In this document: positions 29,804 to 40,354 of the stretch, piece by piece
How positions within the stretch are numbered: the first letter of the stretch is position 1
Layout of the letters: each line of letters opens with the position of its first letter
NCBI RefSeq assembly: GCF_001698205.1
Contig: NZ_CP016591.1
Location: forward strand, 1,178,001-1,242,000
DNA from: Tsuneonella dongtanensis
GTDB taxonomy: Bacteria > Pseudomonadota > Alphaproteobacteria > Sphingomonadales > Sphingomonadaceae
Direction: 5' to 3'
Length of the DNA stretch: 64,000 nt
The notes under the pieces: model-generated
Told to the model about the DNA's origin: nothing
Database searches by the model: none
What the model saw: the letters and a program-made list of their open reading frames with translations, nothing else
Position numbers and translations under genes: made by a program

Positions 29804-29848
29804 ATGCGAAGGGGCGGCCTCCTACGCGGAGGTCGCCCCTTTTCGCAT
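29804..29848. terminator. bidirectional terminator hairpin
   Basis: ATGCGAA and TTCGCAT flank GGGGCG/CGCCCC and CCTCC/GGAGG around a TACGC loop, with a TTTT run inside the 3' arm. It lies 20 bases after the serine-rich protein stop and 6 bases before the convergent oxygenase stop, so it can serve both genes. Confidence 0.75.
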
Positions 29849-29853
29849 CGGCG

Positions 29854-30561
29854 CTAGGCGAGGAGCCGGTACGGTCCTTGCCTGTACCATTTCGTGATGA
29901 CGTGTTTGATACCGCGCTTCACAGCCAGCGCTGCGTGCAGCGTGTTCGAATTGGGCGACCCGTCAGGCCGCATGTTGTTCCAGATGACGAGCGTACCCGC
30001 TTCGGGCGCGAGCCGCAGGTCGAACTTGGGAAACTCGGTTTCCCCGCCCTCGCGCGGCTCATTGAGATAGATCATCGCGGTCCACGTCCGCTGCCCGCCA
30101 CGCGCCGATTCATCGGATGTGATCCGGTCGGCGCCGTGGAAGAAGTCGTGATGATGGCGGTACTGCTGACCGACGTGATATCGCTGACCCTGCATCGGTT
30201 CCGAGAAGACCTTGCTGATGCCGAGCAATTCGTCGACGTAATCCTCAAGGCTGCAGTTCAGCGGGTCCTCACGGTCGAAATGGTGCGTAGAGCTGGACCG
30301 AATCTCCCTATGGACGCCGTCACCCAGGACTGTCGAAGGGACCGCGCGGGAATTGATCACGCGAACGATCTCTCGGCAATCGGTCCGGCCGAGGAACTTC
30401 GGCACCCGGTACAGTTCGCCGCCGTCGGAAACCAGCTGTTCTACGGCTGGATGGGCCTGCAGACGGGCACGCACCCATTGCCCGATAAGGGCGCGCTGGC
30501 GTCGGCTTTCCTCGATCGCGGCGGGATCGATGTCGGAGGAGACGGCGTTCATGCCGTCCAC
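29854..30561 (-). CDS. 2OG-Fe(II) oxygenase, prolyl 4-hydroxylase alpha-subunit type
   Basis: 235 residues. The iron ligands appear as H-x-D in HHHDFF and a distal His in NTLHAALAV; the 2-oxoglutarate-binding basic residue is in KRGIKHVITKW. It also has WTAMIYLNEPREGGETEFP, characteristic of P4H-type enzymes. It would hydroxylate a protein side chain or small molecule using oxygen and 2-oxoglutarate. The start is GTG 30561 (GAAGG four bases upstream) or ATG 30552. Substrate unknown. Convergent with the serine-rich gene. Confidence 0.88.
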   Translation of the reverse strand: MDGMNAVSSDIDPAAIEESRRQRALIGQWVRARLQAHPAVEQLVSDGGELYRVPKFLGRTDCREIVRVINSRAVPSTVLGDGVHREIRSSSTHHFDREDPLNCSLEDYVDELLGISKVFSEPMQGQRYHVGQQYRHHHDFFHGADRITSDESARGGQRTWTAMIYLNEPREGGETEFPKFDLRLAPEAGTLVIWNNMRPDGSPNSNTLHAALAVKRGIKHVITKWYRQGPYRLLA

Positions 30562-30608
30562 TGTACCTTCAGCCAGTCAAATAACGCTTAACTCTCCGTC
30601 GGCGGAAG

Positions 30609-31037
30609 TCACTGCAAGGCGGTGACCGACCGCCCGCTCTCCTGCCAGGCGAGAATGCCGCCGGCGAGGTGGACCGCGCTGCCGGTCGCATCTTCGAGCA
30701 TCTCCGCCGCTGTCAGCGATCTTTTGCCCGAGCGGCAATAGAGGACGGTCTGCTTGTCCGCGACTTGCGGGACCGCGCCCGGTTCGAACTGGTCAAGCGG
30801 CATGTTCACTGCGCCCGCGATATGGCCTTCGGCAAACTCCTCGGGCGTGCGGACGTCGACCAGCACGACCTTTCCGGCATCGACCAGCGCGCCAAGCTGC
30901 CGTGCGTCAAGCGACGCGATTCCCTCGGATACCGATGCGACGTCTGCGGCGGCGGTGTTCGCCTCGGATGTCGAGCATCCGGTCACCGCCAGCGCGAGTG
31001 CGGCGGCGGCAACAGATAACCGCGTCCGCACCGTCAC
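30609..31037 (-). CDS. rhodanese-domain lipoprotein
   Basis: 142 residues. Lipoprotein signal peptide with VTGC, then one rhodanese domain: [33 protein letters not shown] and the active-site loop YCRSGKRS with its cysteine. Probably a periplasmic sulfurtransferase or thiol-redox protein. The GTG start at 31037 overlaps the acnA stop (GTGA), so it is translationally coupled to aconitase. Confidence 0.87.
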   Translation of the reverse strand: MTVRTRLSVAAAALALAVTGCSTSEANTAAADVASVSEGIASLDARQLGALVDAGKVVLVDVRTPEEFAEGHIAGAVNMPLDQFEPGAVPQVADKQTVLYCRSGKRSLTAAEMLEDATGSAVHLAGGILAWQESGRSVTALQ

Positions 31038-33706
31038 GACGCCAGCTTGCGCAGGACGTAGTGCAGGATGCCGCCGTTGAAGTAGTATTCGAGCTCGTTC
31101 GCGGTATCGATCCGGCACAGCGCGGTGAAGCTGGTCGTGCTCCCGTCGGCCTTGGTCACCTCGACTTCGACGTCCTGGCCGGGCTGGATGTCCGCGAGCC
31201 CGCGGATCGTGAAGCTGTCGTCGCCGGTGAGGCCGAGCGAGGTCCGGCTCTCGCCGTCCTTGAACTGCAGTGGGAGAACGCCCATCCCGACGAGGTTCGA
31301 GCGGTGGATCCGCTCGAAGCTCTCGACGATCACCGCGCGCACGCCGAGAAGGTTGGTGCCCTTGGCCGCCCAGTCGCGTGACGAGCCGGTGCCATATTCC
31401 TTGCCTGCGATGACGACCAGCGGCGTGCCGTCGGCCTTGTGCTTCATCGCCGCGTCGTAGACCGGCATTGTCTCGCCCTTGTAGCTCGAGAAGCCGCCCT
31501 CGGTGCCGGGGACCATCTCGTTCTTAATGCGGATGTTGGCGAAAGTGCCGCGCATCATCACTTCATGGTGACCGCGGCGCGCGCCGTACGAGTTGAAGTC
31601 GGCCTTCGCGACCTGGTGCTCCATCAGCCACTGGCCCGCGGGGCTATCGGCCTTGATCGAGCCGGCCGGGCTGATGTGGTCGGTGGTGATCGAATCGCCC
31701 AGCACCAGCAGCGGCTTGGCGTCGACGATGTCGGTCACCGGCGCCGGGGTCATCGTCATGCCGTCGAAGTAGGGCGGATTGGCGATGTAGGTCGATCCGG
31801 CGCGCCACTTGTAGGTTTCGCTGCCCGTCACGTCGATCGCCTGCCAGTGCGCATCGCCCTTGTAGACGTCGGCGTAGCGGGTCTGGAACATTTCCCGATC
31901 GACGTTGGCGAGCATTGTCTCGGCCACTTCCTCGTTCGAGGGCCAGATATCCTTGAGATAGACGTCCACACCGTCCCTCGACTGGCCGATCGGGGTGGTC
32001 GTGAAGTCCTCGATCACCGTCCCCTTGAGGGCATAGGCAACCACGAGCGGCGGGCTGGCGAGGAAGTTGGCCCGCACGTCCGGCGAAACGCGGCCCTCGA
32101 AGTTGCGGTTGCCGCTGATCACCGCGCTGGCGACGAGGCCGTTGTCGTTGATCGCCTTGCTGATCGGCTCGGCCAGCGGACCGGAATTGCCGATGCAGGT
32201 CGTGCAGCCGTAGCCGACGAGGTTGAAGCCGATGTTGTCGAGGTGCTTCTGAAGGCCGGCCTTCACCAGGTAGTCGGTGACCACCTGCGACCCTGGCGCA
32301 AGCGACGTCTTGACCCACGGCTTGGGCTTGAGGCCGAACTCGTCGGCCTTCTTCGCAACGAGGCCGGCGGCGACGAGCACGCCCGGGTTCGAGGTGTTCG
32401 TGCAGCTGGTGATCGCGGCGATCATCACGTCGCCGTCGCCCACGTCGAAGTCCTTGCCTTCGACCGGCACGCGCGTGACGCTCTTCTTGTAGGTTTCCGC
32501 CATGTCCTGGGCGAAGACGTCGTCCACTTCGGTCAGGTCGACACGGTCCTGCGGGCGCTTGGGCCCGGCGAGCGAGGGGACCACGCTGCCCATGTCGAGC
32601 TCGAGGGTCGAAGAGAACACCGGGTCGGCGGCCGAAGGATCGATCCACAGGCCCTGTTCCTTGGCATAGGCCTCGACCAGCGCGATCTGCTGCTCTTCCC
32701 GGCCGGTCAGTCGCAGGTAGTCGAGCGTCTTGTCGTCGATCCCGAAGAAGCCGCAGGTCGCGCCGTATTCGGGCGCCATGTTGGCCAGCGTCGCGCGGTC
32801 AGCGAGGCTGAGCGAGGCGAGGCCGGGGCCGTAGTATTCGACGAAGCGTCCGACCACGCCGTGCTTGCGCAGCATGTTGGTGCAAGTCAGCACAAGGTCG
32901 GTCGCGGTCACGCCTTCCTTGAGCTTCCCGGTCAGCTTGAAGCCGACAACCTCGGGGATCAGCATCGAGACCGGCTGGCCGAGCATCGCCGCCTCCGCCT
33001 CGATCCCGCCCACGCCCCAGCCCAGCACGCCGAGACCGTTGATCATCGTGGTGTGGCTGTCGGTGCCGACGCAGGTGTCGGGATAGGCGACGGTCGCCCC
33101 GGCCTGATCCTTGCTGGTCCAGACGGCCTGCGCGATGTTTTCCAGGTTCACCTGGTGGCAGATGCCGGTGCCCGGCGGCACGGCATAGAAGTTGTTGAGC
33201 GATTTCGACCCCCACTTGAGAAAGTCGTAGCGCTCCATGTTGCGCTGGTATTCGATTTCGACGTTCTCCTCGAACGCCTTGGGGTGGCCGAATTCATCGA
33301 CCATGACCGAGTGGTCGATCACCAGGTTGACCGGGACCAGCGGGTTGATCTTGCTGGTGTCGCCGCCAAGCTTCGAGATCGCGTCGCGCATCGCGGCCAG
33401 GTCGACGACGCAGGGCACTCCGGTGAAGTCCTGCAGCAGCACGCGTGCCGGCCGGTACTGGATCTCCGAGCCGGTTACGGGGTTCTTCTGCCAATCGGCG
33501 AGCGCCTGAATGTGGCCGACCGAGACGGTGAAGCCCGCATCCTCGAACCGCAGCAGGTTCTCGAGCAGGACCTTCATGCTGAAGGGCAGGCGGCTGACGT
33601 CGCCGATCGTCTCCGATGCCTTTTTCAGCGAGTAGTAAGCGTAGTCCTGCCCTCCCACGTTCAGATTGCTGCGGGTTCCGAGCGAGTCCTTGCCGACCTG
33701 GGTCAT
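31034..33706 (-). CDS. acnA: aconitate hydratase AcnA
   Basis: Interconverts citrate and isocitrate in the TCA cycle; [4Fe-4S] enzyme of 890 residues. The three cluster cysteines are in [10 protein letters not shown] and [13 protein letters not shown]; further motifs are [10 protein letters not shown]-type ([20 protein letters not shown]) and [13 protein letters not shown] in the swivel domain. The start [15 protein letters not shown] at ATG 33706 matches the family; the frame is open further up but is not coding. Followed by the coupled rhodanese lipoprotein. Confidence 0.97.
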   Translation of the reverse strand: MTQVGKDSLGTRSNLNVGGQDYAYYSLKKASETIGDVSRLPFSMKVLLENLLRFEDAGFTVSVGHIQALADWQKNPVTGSEIQYRPARVLLQDFTGVPCVVDLAAMRDAISKLGGDTSKINPLVPVNLVIDHSVMVDEFGHPKAFEENVEIEYQRNMERYDFLKWGSKSLNNFYAVPPGTGICHQVNLENIAQAVWTSKDQAGATVAYPDTCVGTDSHTTMINGLGVLGWGVGGIEAEAAMLGQPVSMLIPEVVGFKLTGKLKEGVTATDLVLTCTNMLRKHGVVGRFVEYYGPGLASLSLADRATLANMAPEYGATCGFFGIDDKTLDYLRLTGREEQQIALVEAYAKEQGLWIDPSAADPVFSSTLELDMGSVVPSLAGPKRPQDRVDLTEVDDVFAQDMAETYKKSVTRVPVEGKDFDVGDGDVMIAAITSCTNTSNPGVLVAAGLVAKKADEFGLKPKPWVKTSLAPGSQVVTDYLVKAGLQKHLDNIGFNLVGYGCTTCIGNSGPLAEPISKAINDNGLVASAVISGNRNFEGRVSPDVRANFLASPPLVVAYALKGTVIEDFTTTPIGQSRDGVDVYLKDIWPSNEEVAETMLANVDREMFQTRYADVYKGDAHWQAIDVTGSETYKWRAGSTYIANPPYFDGMTMTPAPVTDIVDAKPLLVLGDSITTDHISPAGSIKADSPAGQWLMEHQVAKADFNSYGARRGHHEVMMRGTFANIRIKNEMVPGTEGGFSSYKGETMPVYDAAMKHKADGTPLVVIAGKEYGTGSSRDWAAKGTNLLGVRAVIVESFERIHRSNLVGMGVLPLQFKDGESRTSLGLTGDDSFTIRGLADIQPGQDVEVEVTKADGSTTSFTALCRIDTANELEYYFNGGILHYVLRKLAS

Positions 33707-33794
33707 GCGTGCGTCGATCCTTGGCTTGAGTGAGCGGAAATATTGCCCGCGCTCCTGCGCGCACCGTCGGGCGAGGTCAAGGGGAGGGGTAGGG

Positions 33795-34688
33795 TCAGAG
33801 CGCGGTCTGCTCGGGTTCCGGGGGCTTGCCGCGCGTGGCGATCCAGCAACCGGCGACAATGAGCATGGCGCCCGCGGTGGTCGAGATCGAGACCGCCTCA
33901 CCGAAGAACAGCCAGCCGAAGAGCACGGCCCAAAGGAAGCCGGTGTACTCGAGCGGAGCGAGGCGCTGGGTCTCCGCCCGGGCGTAGGCCCAGGTCAGCA
34001 GCATCGCGCCCGAATAGGAAAGCAGGGTGCTTATGCCAATATCGCGCCAGGCGCCGGCATCGGGCCAGACGAGGAAGAACGGCGCGAACCAGATCAGCAC
34101 CAGAAACGAGATCGCGCTCTGGAAGGTCACCACTTCGAGCGGTTTGGCAACGAGTGCCTGCTGGCGCTGCAGGACGAGGTTCCACGCATAGAGCAGCGCC
34201 GATCCGAGGACCGCAGCGATGCCGAGCGGGGCATTGCCGGTCATCGTTTCGCGCAGGATCTTGCCCGCGAGGATAACGAGAACGCCGACGAGCCCGAGAA
34301 GCGCTCCGATGATCACGCGGCGCCCGATCTTCTCGCCGAGCAGCACCGCGGCGAGGAACAGCGCGATGAGCGGCGCCACGAAGCTGATCGCGATCGCCTG
34401 TGCCAGCGGCAGGAATGTGAGGCCGTAGAAGAATAGGAACCCCATCACGGCGACGACCACGCCGCGGACCAGGTGGATGCGCAATGCGGGCCGCGCGGGC
34501 CATTTCCCGCCGGATAGGCGCCACGCCGGAAACGCCACCGCGAATCCGAGTGGCGCGCGCAGCAGCAGCGCGCTGTAGGCCCCGACCGCCAGCGAAGCGT
34601 TCTTCATGAATGCGTCCATCCAGCTCAGCAGCCCGATCGCCAGCACCGCGGCAAGCAGGGGTAGGACGGGATGATCGCTGCGCGGCAT
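33795..34688 (-). CDS. EamA/DMT family transporter
   Basis: 297 residues, ten predicted transmembrane helices in two EamA repeats. Landmarks: [19 protein letters not shown] in the first repeat, [20 protein letters not shown] at its end and [12 protein letters not shown] at the end of the second. Exports small metabolites in most characterised members; substrate unknown. ATG 34688 is the first plausible start. Upstream of acnA's start by 88 bases in the same direction. Confidence 0.88.
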   Translation of the reverse strand: MPRSDHPVLPLLAAVLAIGLLSWMDAFMKNASLAVGAYSALLLRAPLGFAVAFPAWRLSGGKWPARPALRIHLVRGVVVAVMGFLFFYGLTFLPLAQAIAISFVAPLIALFLAAVLLGEKIGRRVIIGALLGLVGVLVILAGKILRETMTGNAPLGIAAVLGSALLYAWNLVLQRQQALVAKPLEVVTFQSAISFLVLIWFAPFFLVWPDAGAWRDIGISTLLSYSGAMLLTWAYARAETQRLAPLEYTGFLWAVLFGWLFFGEAVSISTTAGAMLIVAGCWIATRGKPPEPEQTAL

Positions 34689-34848
34689 GGCCTGCGCGCC
34701 GTTCGTGACATTCGCGCCACCGGTCAAGCGGGATTCAGCCGAGCTTCAGCCGCGCGCGTTGAAGGACGCGGGGCACAGGGGCTATAGACCTTTTGCGAGT
34801 GGAGGGCGCCGCGGTGGGCGGCGCCGGGAAAGACGAGGAATTCTGGCG

Positions 34849-36264
34849 GTGATCGAGGGAAGCAAGCGGTTCTGGCTGATCGGCGCGGCCCTGGCGGCGT
34901 TGCCGGCAAGCGCATGGGCGCAGGCCAGGGGCCCGGAAAATCTCCTGCCCCCCGAACCGCCGATCGTCGCTCCGCAGAAGGTCATGAGCCCCGACGATGT
35001 CACCGCATCGATCGACGCGATGGGCAAGCGCGCGGAAATGGCCGCCACCGTCCAGCCGGTTGCTCCCGAAGTCCAGGTGTGGACTGTCGCCGATGCGCGC
35101 GCGCTGGTGGGCGTAATCGCCTCGATCGGCAGCGAAGGGCTCGATCCCAAGGATTACCAGCCCGACCAGCTCGCCGCCGCCATCGCCGCAGGCCCGGGAC
35201 AGGCCCTGAACGAGGCCGCCAGCCGGAGCTTTGCGTGGCTGGTCGAGGACCTGCGCGACGGACGCACGCCGATGGAGGCGCGCAAGCAGTGGTTCGTCGT
35301 CGATCCCGACCCCGATCGCTATCGCACCGGCGAAGTGATGGCCCAGGCGCTGGCCAATCGTTCGATTGCCGCCAGCCTCATGGCGCTCAATCCGGAGCAC
35401 CCGGACTACGGCCACCTCAAGGCGGAGCTCGCCAACACGACCGACCCCGCCAAGCGCAAGCTGATCCGTGCGAACATGGACCGCTGGCGCTGGCTGGCCC
35501 GTGACCTCGGCCCGCAGTTCCTGTTGACCAACGTTCCCGAGTATCAGCTGCGCCTGACGGTCAACCACAAGATCATCAGCACCTATCGCACGATCGTCGG
35601 CAAGCCGGGTCGGACCGCGACCCCGCAGCTCGCCGAGACCGTCGAAGGGGTTATCTTCAACCCGACCTGGACCGTGCCGCAGTCGATCGTGAAGGGCGAA
35701 GGACTTGGCGCGAAAGTGCTCGGCAATCCGGGCTGGGCCAAGGCCGCCGGATACCGCGGATGGAAGGACAAGGAGACAGGGTTCGTCACCGTGGTCCAGC
35801 AGCCGGGCGCGAACAATTCGCTCGGCCTGATGAAGCTCGATATGCCCAATCCGCACGCGATCTTCCTCCACGACACGCCCAACCGCAACCTGTTCAACCA
35901 GGAGAACCGGGCGCTCAGCCACGGCTGCGTGCGGACCGAACGCGCGCAGGAGCTGGCGATAACGCTGGCGATCCTGGGCAACCTCGCCACGACGCCCGAA
36001 GCGCGCAAGGCGGCCGCCGACGAAGCCGTCGCGATCAGCACCAGCGGCAAGTACACCCGTGTGCCGATCCAGAAGTCGATGCCGGTCTACATCACCTATT
36101 TCACGATGGGCCGCGACATCGAGGGCAAACTGCGCGAATTCAAGGACATCTACGGCCGCGACGCGCCCGTTCTGGCGAGCTTCGATGCACCGCGGCAGGC
36201 GAATCGTGCTCGCGCGACGAGCGAAGAAGCCGTCGAGATCGTGGACGACCTGCAGACGACCTGA
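34849..36264 (+). CDS. L,D-transpeptidase, YcbB/YkuD type
   Basis: 471 residues, exported (signal peptide ending ASAWAQ near residue 24). An N-terminal helical region contains a DPKDYQ-type peptidoglycan-binding-like segment (about 70-130); the YkuD catalytic domain follows with YQLRLTVNHKI, FLHDTPNRNLF and the active-site loop SHGCVRTERA (Cys nucleophile). It forms 3-3 cross-links in peptidoglycan or links lipoproteins. GTG 34849 is preceded by GAGGAA. Convergent with a second, different L,D-transpeptidase-type gene, 7 bases between stops. Confidence 0.9.
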   Translation: MIEGSKRFWLIGAALAALPASAWAQARGPENLLPPEPPIVAPQKVMSPDDVTASIDAMGKRAEMAATVQPVAPEVQVWTVADARALVGVIASIGSEGLDPKDYQPDQLAAAIAAGPGQALNEAASRSFAWLVEDLRDGRTPMEARKQWFVVDPDPDRYRTGEVMAQALANRSIAASLMALNPEHPDYGHLKAELANTTDPAKRKLIRANMDRWRWLARDLGPQFLLTNVPEYQLRLTVNHKIISTYRTIVGKPGRTATPQLAETVEGVIFNPTWTVPQSIVKGEGLGAKVLGNPGWAKAAGYRGWKDKETGFVTVVQQPGANNSLGLMKLDMPNPHAIFLHDTPNRNLFNQENRALSHGCVRTERAQELAITLAILGNLATTPEARKAAADEAVAISTSGKYTRVPIQKSMPVYITYFTMGRDIEGKLREFKDIYGRDAPVLASFDAPRQANRARATSEEAVEIVDDLQTT

Positions 36265-36271
36265 GTGCGGC

Positions 36272-36985
36272 TCAGAACGCTCCCGGAACCAGAGGCGGCT
36301 GCGGCGCGCCCTCGGGCACGATAAGCTGGAGGTCCTTCGGGGGCTGTGTCACAGTTTCGCCCGCAGGCCCAATGCCGAGCTTGTCGCAGAACAGCAGGCG
36401 TCCGCCGGCGAGGCGGAGCAGGGCCACCTTGAAATCGGCGTCGCTCATCGCAAAGCAGCCGTTCGAGCGGCCCATTCGGCCATAGCGTTCGACATGCGAC
36501 GGCTCTGCGTAGGCGGCGCGGTGCATGACGATCGCGCGGTCGAGCGCGTTGGAGTTGCTCCGGTCGAGCCCTTCCAGCCTGACCGAAGTGCCGAACTTGC
36601 CCGTGTACCAGCCGAAGGTCATGTAGGCGCCATTGCTGCTGCACCACGATTCGGGGACGTTGGAGAACCAGTTGAGCCAGCCGTCGTGCTCGGGGTCCGA
36701 ACCCATGCCGTGCGAGCAGCGGTAACTGTCGACCGTGCCGGTATCGAAGTTGACCATGTGAAGGCGCGGCAGGCTCGAATGCAGGCCGTAGTCGACCACG
36801 CCGACGATATCGCGATGCCACAAACCGGCACCATGCTTCGCCAGCTGCTCCTGCGCGATGGCGAACAGCCGACGGTCGCGCATGCCGAGCGAGATCGGAA
36901 CGGCCGGTACCTGGGCGCGCGCGACGGGGGCCGCCAGCGCGGCGGCGGCTGCGATCGTACCCGCAAGGAGTTCGCGCCGTTTCAT
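36272..36985 (-). CDS. murein L,D-transpeptidase catalytic-domain protein (YkuD_2 type)
   Basis: 237 residues. The signal peptide starts MKRRELLAG and looks Tat-like (twin arginine). The catalytic loop is GRSNGCFAMSD with the cysteine, and the preceding NALDRAIVMHRAAYAE strand carries the conserved histidine; together these match the shorter YkuD_2 family. Acts in the periplasm on peptidoglycan peptides. ATG 36985 follows AAGGACC. Lies tail to tail with the larger L,D-transpeptidase. Confidence 0.87.
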   Translation of the reverse strand: MKRRELLAGTIAAAAALAAPVARAQVPAVPISLGMRDRRLFAIAQEQLAKHGAGLWHRDIVGVVDYGLHSSLPRLHMVNFDTGTVDSYRCSHGMGSDPEHDGWLNWFSNVPESWCSSNGAYMTFGWYTGKFGTSVRLEGLDRSNSNALDRAIVMHRAAYAEPSHVERYGRMGRSNGCFAMSDADFKVALLRLAGGRLLFCDKLGIGPAGETVTQPPKDLQLIVPEGAPQPPLVPGAF

Positions 36986-37009
36986 GAGGTCCTTATAGCA
37001 CACATCGGC

Positions 37010-37498
37010 CTATCCAAGCGGTGAACGGGCATGGCGTGCCAGCTCGGCGAAGATCGCGTCTTCGCTACGGCTGCCTGCGTTCCCCCACCTAGTCGCGCTG
37101 TCGGGATTGAGGAGCGTGCCGTCCGGCGCGACGATCAGCAGCGCCGGGGTCGAGGCCAACCCGTCGATGCCGAAGCCTCTGGCGATCTCGAGATTCCGTC
37201 CGTCACCGGTCTGCGGATGGCCGACGTCGATGAAGATCAGTTCGAAGCTGTCGGCCACAAGCTGCCGGAATCGCGGCGTTTCCAGCCATCCTGCGAGTGC
37301 CCGACTGTCGTGGCACCAGTTCGCGCCGAGCACGGCGAGCAGGGGCTTGCCCGATACCGCCGATCGCTCGCGGGCAGCGGCGAACGACTGCGATGCATCG
37401 ATAGCTGGATCGAACAGCGATGCCTCTGGATGCGTGCCGCCCGTCGTGCTGCAGGCACCCAGTGCAAGAAGCACCGCGAGGGCGAGGGACCTCGTCAT
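37010..37498 (-). CDS. thioredoxin-like lipoprotein with single active-site cysteine
   Basis: 162 residues, lipobox LGAC (about residues 12-15). Thioredoxin-fold landmarks are PLLAVLGANWCHDSRALAGW, FELIFIDVG and STPALLIVAPDG with the cis-proline. The usual CxxC is WCHDS, i.e. CxxS, so it may act as a monothiol or peroxidase/isomerase-like protein and not a dithiol reductase. ATG overlaps the upstream GNAT stop (ATGA). Last gene of ispG-GNAT-thioredoxin. Confidence 0.82.
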   Translation of the reverse strand: MTRSLALAVLLALGACSTTGGTHPEASLFDPAIDASQSFAAARERSAVSGKPLLAVLGANWCHDSRALAGWLETPRFRQLVADSFELIFIDVGHPQTGDGRNLEIARGFGIDGLASTPALLIVAPDGTLLNPDSATRWGNAGSRSEDAIFAELARHARSPLG

Positions 37499-37980
37499 GC
37501 GTGCAAATTCGCCAATGCCGACAATGCTGCGCCGTCGACGCGCATCGTCGTCCAGTCGTCCATCGAGCGCGCCCCGAGATCGCGATAGAACGCGATCGAC
37601 GGCGTGTTCCAGTCGAGTACCGACCACTCGAGACGTGCGCAGTCTCGTTCCTTTGCCAGCCGGGCGAGTTCCGCCAGCAGCGCCTTGCCAAGGCCCGCAC
37701 CGCGCGCGTCGGGCCGCACGAAGAGGTCTTCGAGCCAAATCCCCGGCTTGCCCTCGAAAGTCGAGAAATTGTGAAAGAACAACGCGAAACCCTGCGCTTC
37801 TCTCGCAATTTCGCCGATCAGGACTTCCGCATAGGGACGTTCGCCGAAAAGCGTCGTCGCCAGTTCGCCTTCATCGAAGCGAACTTCGTGTGCCAGCCGC
37901 TCGTATTCTGCCAAATCCCGGATGAACGAGGCGATCAGCGGCAGATCGGCACGGGTGGCCGACCGGATCGTCAGGCCCAT
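37495..37980 (-). CDS. GNAT family acetyltransferase (SAT1-like)
   Basis: 161 residues. IRSATRADLPLIASFIRDLAEYE at the N-terminus, WLEDLFVRPDARGAGLGKALLAELA (acetyl-CoA pyrophosphate loop RGAGLG) and WSVLDWNTPSIAFYRDLGA are typical of the spermidine/diamine acetyltransferase-like branch. The acceptor amine is not known. Two bases after ispG and overlapping the thioredoxin gene, hence part of the ispG operon. Confidence 0.9.
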   Translation of the reverse strand: MGLTIRSATRADLPLIASFIRDLAEYERLAHEVRFDEGELATTLFGERPYAEVLIGEIAREAQGFALFFHNFSTFEGKPGIWLEDLFVRPDARGAGLGKALLAELARLAKERDCARLEWSVLDWNTPSIAFYRDLGARSMDDWTTMRVDGAALSALANLHA

Positions 37981-37982
37981 CG

Positions 37983-39128
37983 TTATTCCGCCGCCTCGAC
38001 GACCTCGTTTGCTCGACCGGCGTCGCTCATACCCGCCTCGATCTCGGCCGCCTTGGCCTCGACGAGGCTGACGATGTGGTCGAGCATGTCGTCGGATTGC
38101 ACGTGGTGATCGGTCACCCCGGACAGATAGACCATGTGCTTGCCCGCGCCGCCGCCGGTTATGCCGATGTCGGTTTCGCGCGCTTCGCCCGGGCCATTGA
38201 CCACGCAGCCGAGGACCGACAGGCTCATCGGCGTCTTGATGTGTTCGAGCCGCTTCTCTAGCGCCTCCACCGTGCGGATCACGTCGAAACCCTGGCGGCT
38301 GCATGACGGGCACGAAACGATGCGGACGCCCCGGGTGCGCAGGCCAAGGCTCTTGAGGATTTCGAAGCCGACCTTCACTTCCTGTTCGGGCTCGGCGCTG
38401 AGCGAGACGCGTATCGTGTCGCCGATGCCCGCCCACAGCAGGTTGCCGATGCCGATGCTGCTCTTGACCGTGCCGCCGATCAGTCCGCCGGCCTCGGTGA
38501 TGCCGAGGTGGAGCGGACAATCGACCGCTTCGGCCAGGCCCATGTAGGCGGCGACAGCGAGGAATACGTCGCTCGCCTTTACCGCCACCTTGAATTCGTG
38601 GAAGTCGTGGTCCTGCAGCAGCTTGATGTGGTCGAGCGCGCTTTCGACGAGCGCCTCGGGGCAGGGCTCGCCGTATTTTTCGAGCAGGTCCTTCTCGAGC
38701 GAGCCGGCGTTGACGCCGATGCGGATCGCGCAGCCGTTCGCTTTCGCGGCGCGGACGACTTCGGCAACGCGCTCGGACGAGCCGATGTTGCCTGGGTTGA
38801 TTCGCAGACACGCCGCGCCCTTGTCGGCGGCTTCCAGCGCCCGCTTGTAGTGGAAATGGATGTCGGCGACGACCGGCACTTTGGCGGCGCGGGTGATCTG
38901 GTCGAAGTGCCGGGTCGCTTCCTCGGTGGGGCAGGACACCCGGATGATGTCGACGCCCGCATCCTCGCAGCGGCGGATCTGGTCGATCGTCGCGCGCACG
39001 TCCTCTGTCGGGGTGTTGGTCATCGTCTGGACGCTGATCGGCGCGTCGCCGCCAACGGGCACGTTGCCGACCATGATCTGGCGGGATTGACGGCGCGCGA
39101 TGTCGCGCCAGGGTCGGATCGAGGACAT
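37983..39128 (-). CDS. ispG: 4-hydroxy-3-methylbut-2-en-1-yl diphosphate synthase IspG
   Basis: Penultimate step of the MEP isoprenoid pathway, a [4Fe-4S] reductase. 381 residues. [20 protein letters not shown] and [13 protein letters not shown] in the TIM-barrel domain; cluster cysteines in [11 protein letters not shown] and [11 protein letters not shown]. The N-terminus ([15 protein letters not shown]) fits the family and sets ATG 39128. First gene of a three-gene minus-strand operon; divergent from the CorA/ZntB gene. Confidence 0.96.
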   Translation of the reverse strand: MSSIRPWRDIARRQSRQIMVGNVPVGGDAPISVQTMTNTPTEDVRATIDQIRRCEDAGVDIIRVSCPTEEATRHFDQITRAAKVPVVADIHFHYKRALEAADKGAACLRINPGNIGSSERVAEVVRAAKANGCAIRIGVNAGSLEKDLLEKYGEPCPEALVESALDHIKLLQDHDFHEFKVAVKASDVFLAVAAYMGLAEAVDCPLHLGITEAGGLIGGTVKSSIGIGNLLWAGIGDTIRVSLSAEPEQEVKVGFEILKSLGLRTRGVRIVSCPSCSRQGFDVIRTVEALEKRLEHIKTPMSLSVLGCVVNGPGEARETDIGITGGGAGKHMVYLSGVTDHHVQSDDMLDHIVSLVEAKAAEIEAGMSDAGRANEVVEAAE

Positions 39129-39198
39129 GGCCGGCGATATAGGCGGCGGCGCACGAAGGGGCAATGACAGCGCGTTCGGGATGCGGCATGGAGTGCCC

Positions 39199-40221
39199 AT
39201 GACGCCGTCACGCGACCCCACCGACGACATCTCTGCAGGCGGACCGCTCCTGTTCGGACGCGTCCTCGACGGGCAGGGCGGGGGGCACCCGATCACCTGG
39301 GAGCAGGCGCAAGGCTGGCAGCCGAACCTGCCGGGCGAGGTGCTGTGGCTGCATCTCGACCGGCGCGCGGAAGGCATGGCCGACTGGCTTCAAAGCGAAC
39401 TCGGAATACCCGAACCGACTGCCGAACTGCTGACCGGGGACGCCACCCGGCCGCGCGCGTTTCGCGACGGGGAAACGCTTGCGGCCACTCTTCGAGGCAT
39501 CAATTTCAACCCCGGTGCGCTGCCCGAGGACATGGTCTCGATGCAGCTGTGGAGCGACGGGAAGCGGCTGATCAGTCTGCGTCGCCTGCCGCTCCAGACC
39601 CCGCGGGATACCTTGGCGGATATCGATGCCGGAAAGGGCCCGGTCGACGCCGGGGCGCTCGTAACCCAGCTGACCGAACACCTCGTCCAGCGCATGAACA
39701 ACGCGATCGTTGACATGAACGACGAGATCGACCGGCTCGAGGACCTCGACTTCGCGGTAGAAGACAACACGGCCCTGCTCACCAAGATCGCCTCAATCCG
39801 GCGCAACTGCCTCGCGCTCCAGCGTCACATGGGGCCGCAGCACGTCGCGCTCGAAGCGATAAGCCGCGACGCGCCCGAATGGTTCGAGCCGCACGACCGC
39901 CGGGAGATTGCAGAGACAATAGCCCTCCTGCGCCGGTTCCTCGACGATATCGATGTCAGCAAGGAAAGCGCGGTCGTGCTGATGGACGAACTGCGCAGCC
40001 GCGCTCTCGCGCTGTCGGAGCGGACCAACCGCCGCCTGACGCTTGTCGCGACCGTCTTTTTGCCGCTGTCCTTCCTCGTGGGGCTGTTCGGCATCAACGT
40101 CGGCGGAATGCCGTGGGCGGACATGCCGGGGCACCCCTACGGGTTCTGGATCATCGCGGGCACATGCGTATTCCTCTCCGCGTTGGTCGTCGTCCTGTTC
40201 CGGCGCTTGAAGTGGATCTGA
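39199..40221 (+). CDS. CorA-family transporter, ZntB-like
   Basis: 340 residues: cytoplasmic N-terminal domain, a long helical stalk with coiled-coil character, and two C-terminal transmembrane helices. The pore signature is GINVGGMP in place of the CorA GMN, as in ZntB. ZntB moves zinc with protons; the metal here is inferred. ATG 39199 has GGAG at five bases; an ATG at 39181 is possible. Confidence 0.9.
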   Translation: MTPSRDPTDDISAGGPLLFGRVLDGQGGGHPITWEQAQGWQPNLPGEVLWLHLDRRAEGMADWLQSELGIPEPTAELLTGDATRPRAFRDGETLAATLRGINFNPGALPEDMVSMQLWSDGKRLISLRRLPLQTPRDTLADIDAGKGPVDAGALVTQLTEHLVQRMNNAIVDMNDEIDRLEDLDFAVEDNTALLTKIASIRRNCLALQRHMGPQHVALEAISRDAPEWFEPHDRREIAETIALLRRFLDDIDVSKESAVVLMDELRSRALALSERTNRRLTLVATVFLPLSFLVGLFGINVGGMPWADMPGHPYGFWIIAGTCVFLSALVVVLFRRLKWI

Positions 40222-40354
40222 GTTAACCCCCACGTCGCACGCTGTCCCGCTGCGGGACCGGCTATCAATCGGGTCGATAATAACGGTCCGCGTTAACCGA
40301 CAGGTCCCGGGAAACCGGCTATTTCCTTCCGGCAGTTTCGAAGGACCCTAGCGG

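Noticed and set aside
40244-40258. GTCCCGC-T-GCGGGAC hairpin after the CorA/ZntB gene
   Set aside because: Could end the transcript, but the stem is short and lacks a T tract, so it is not listed as a terminator.
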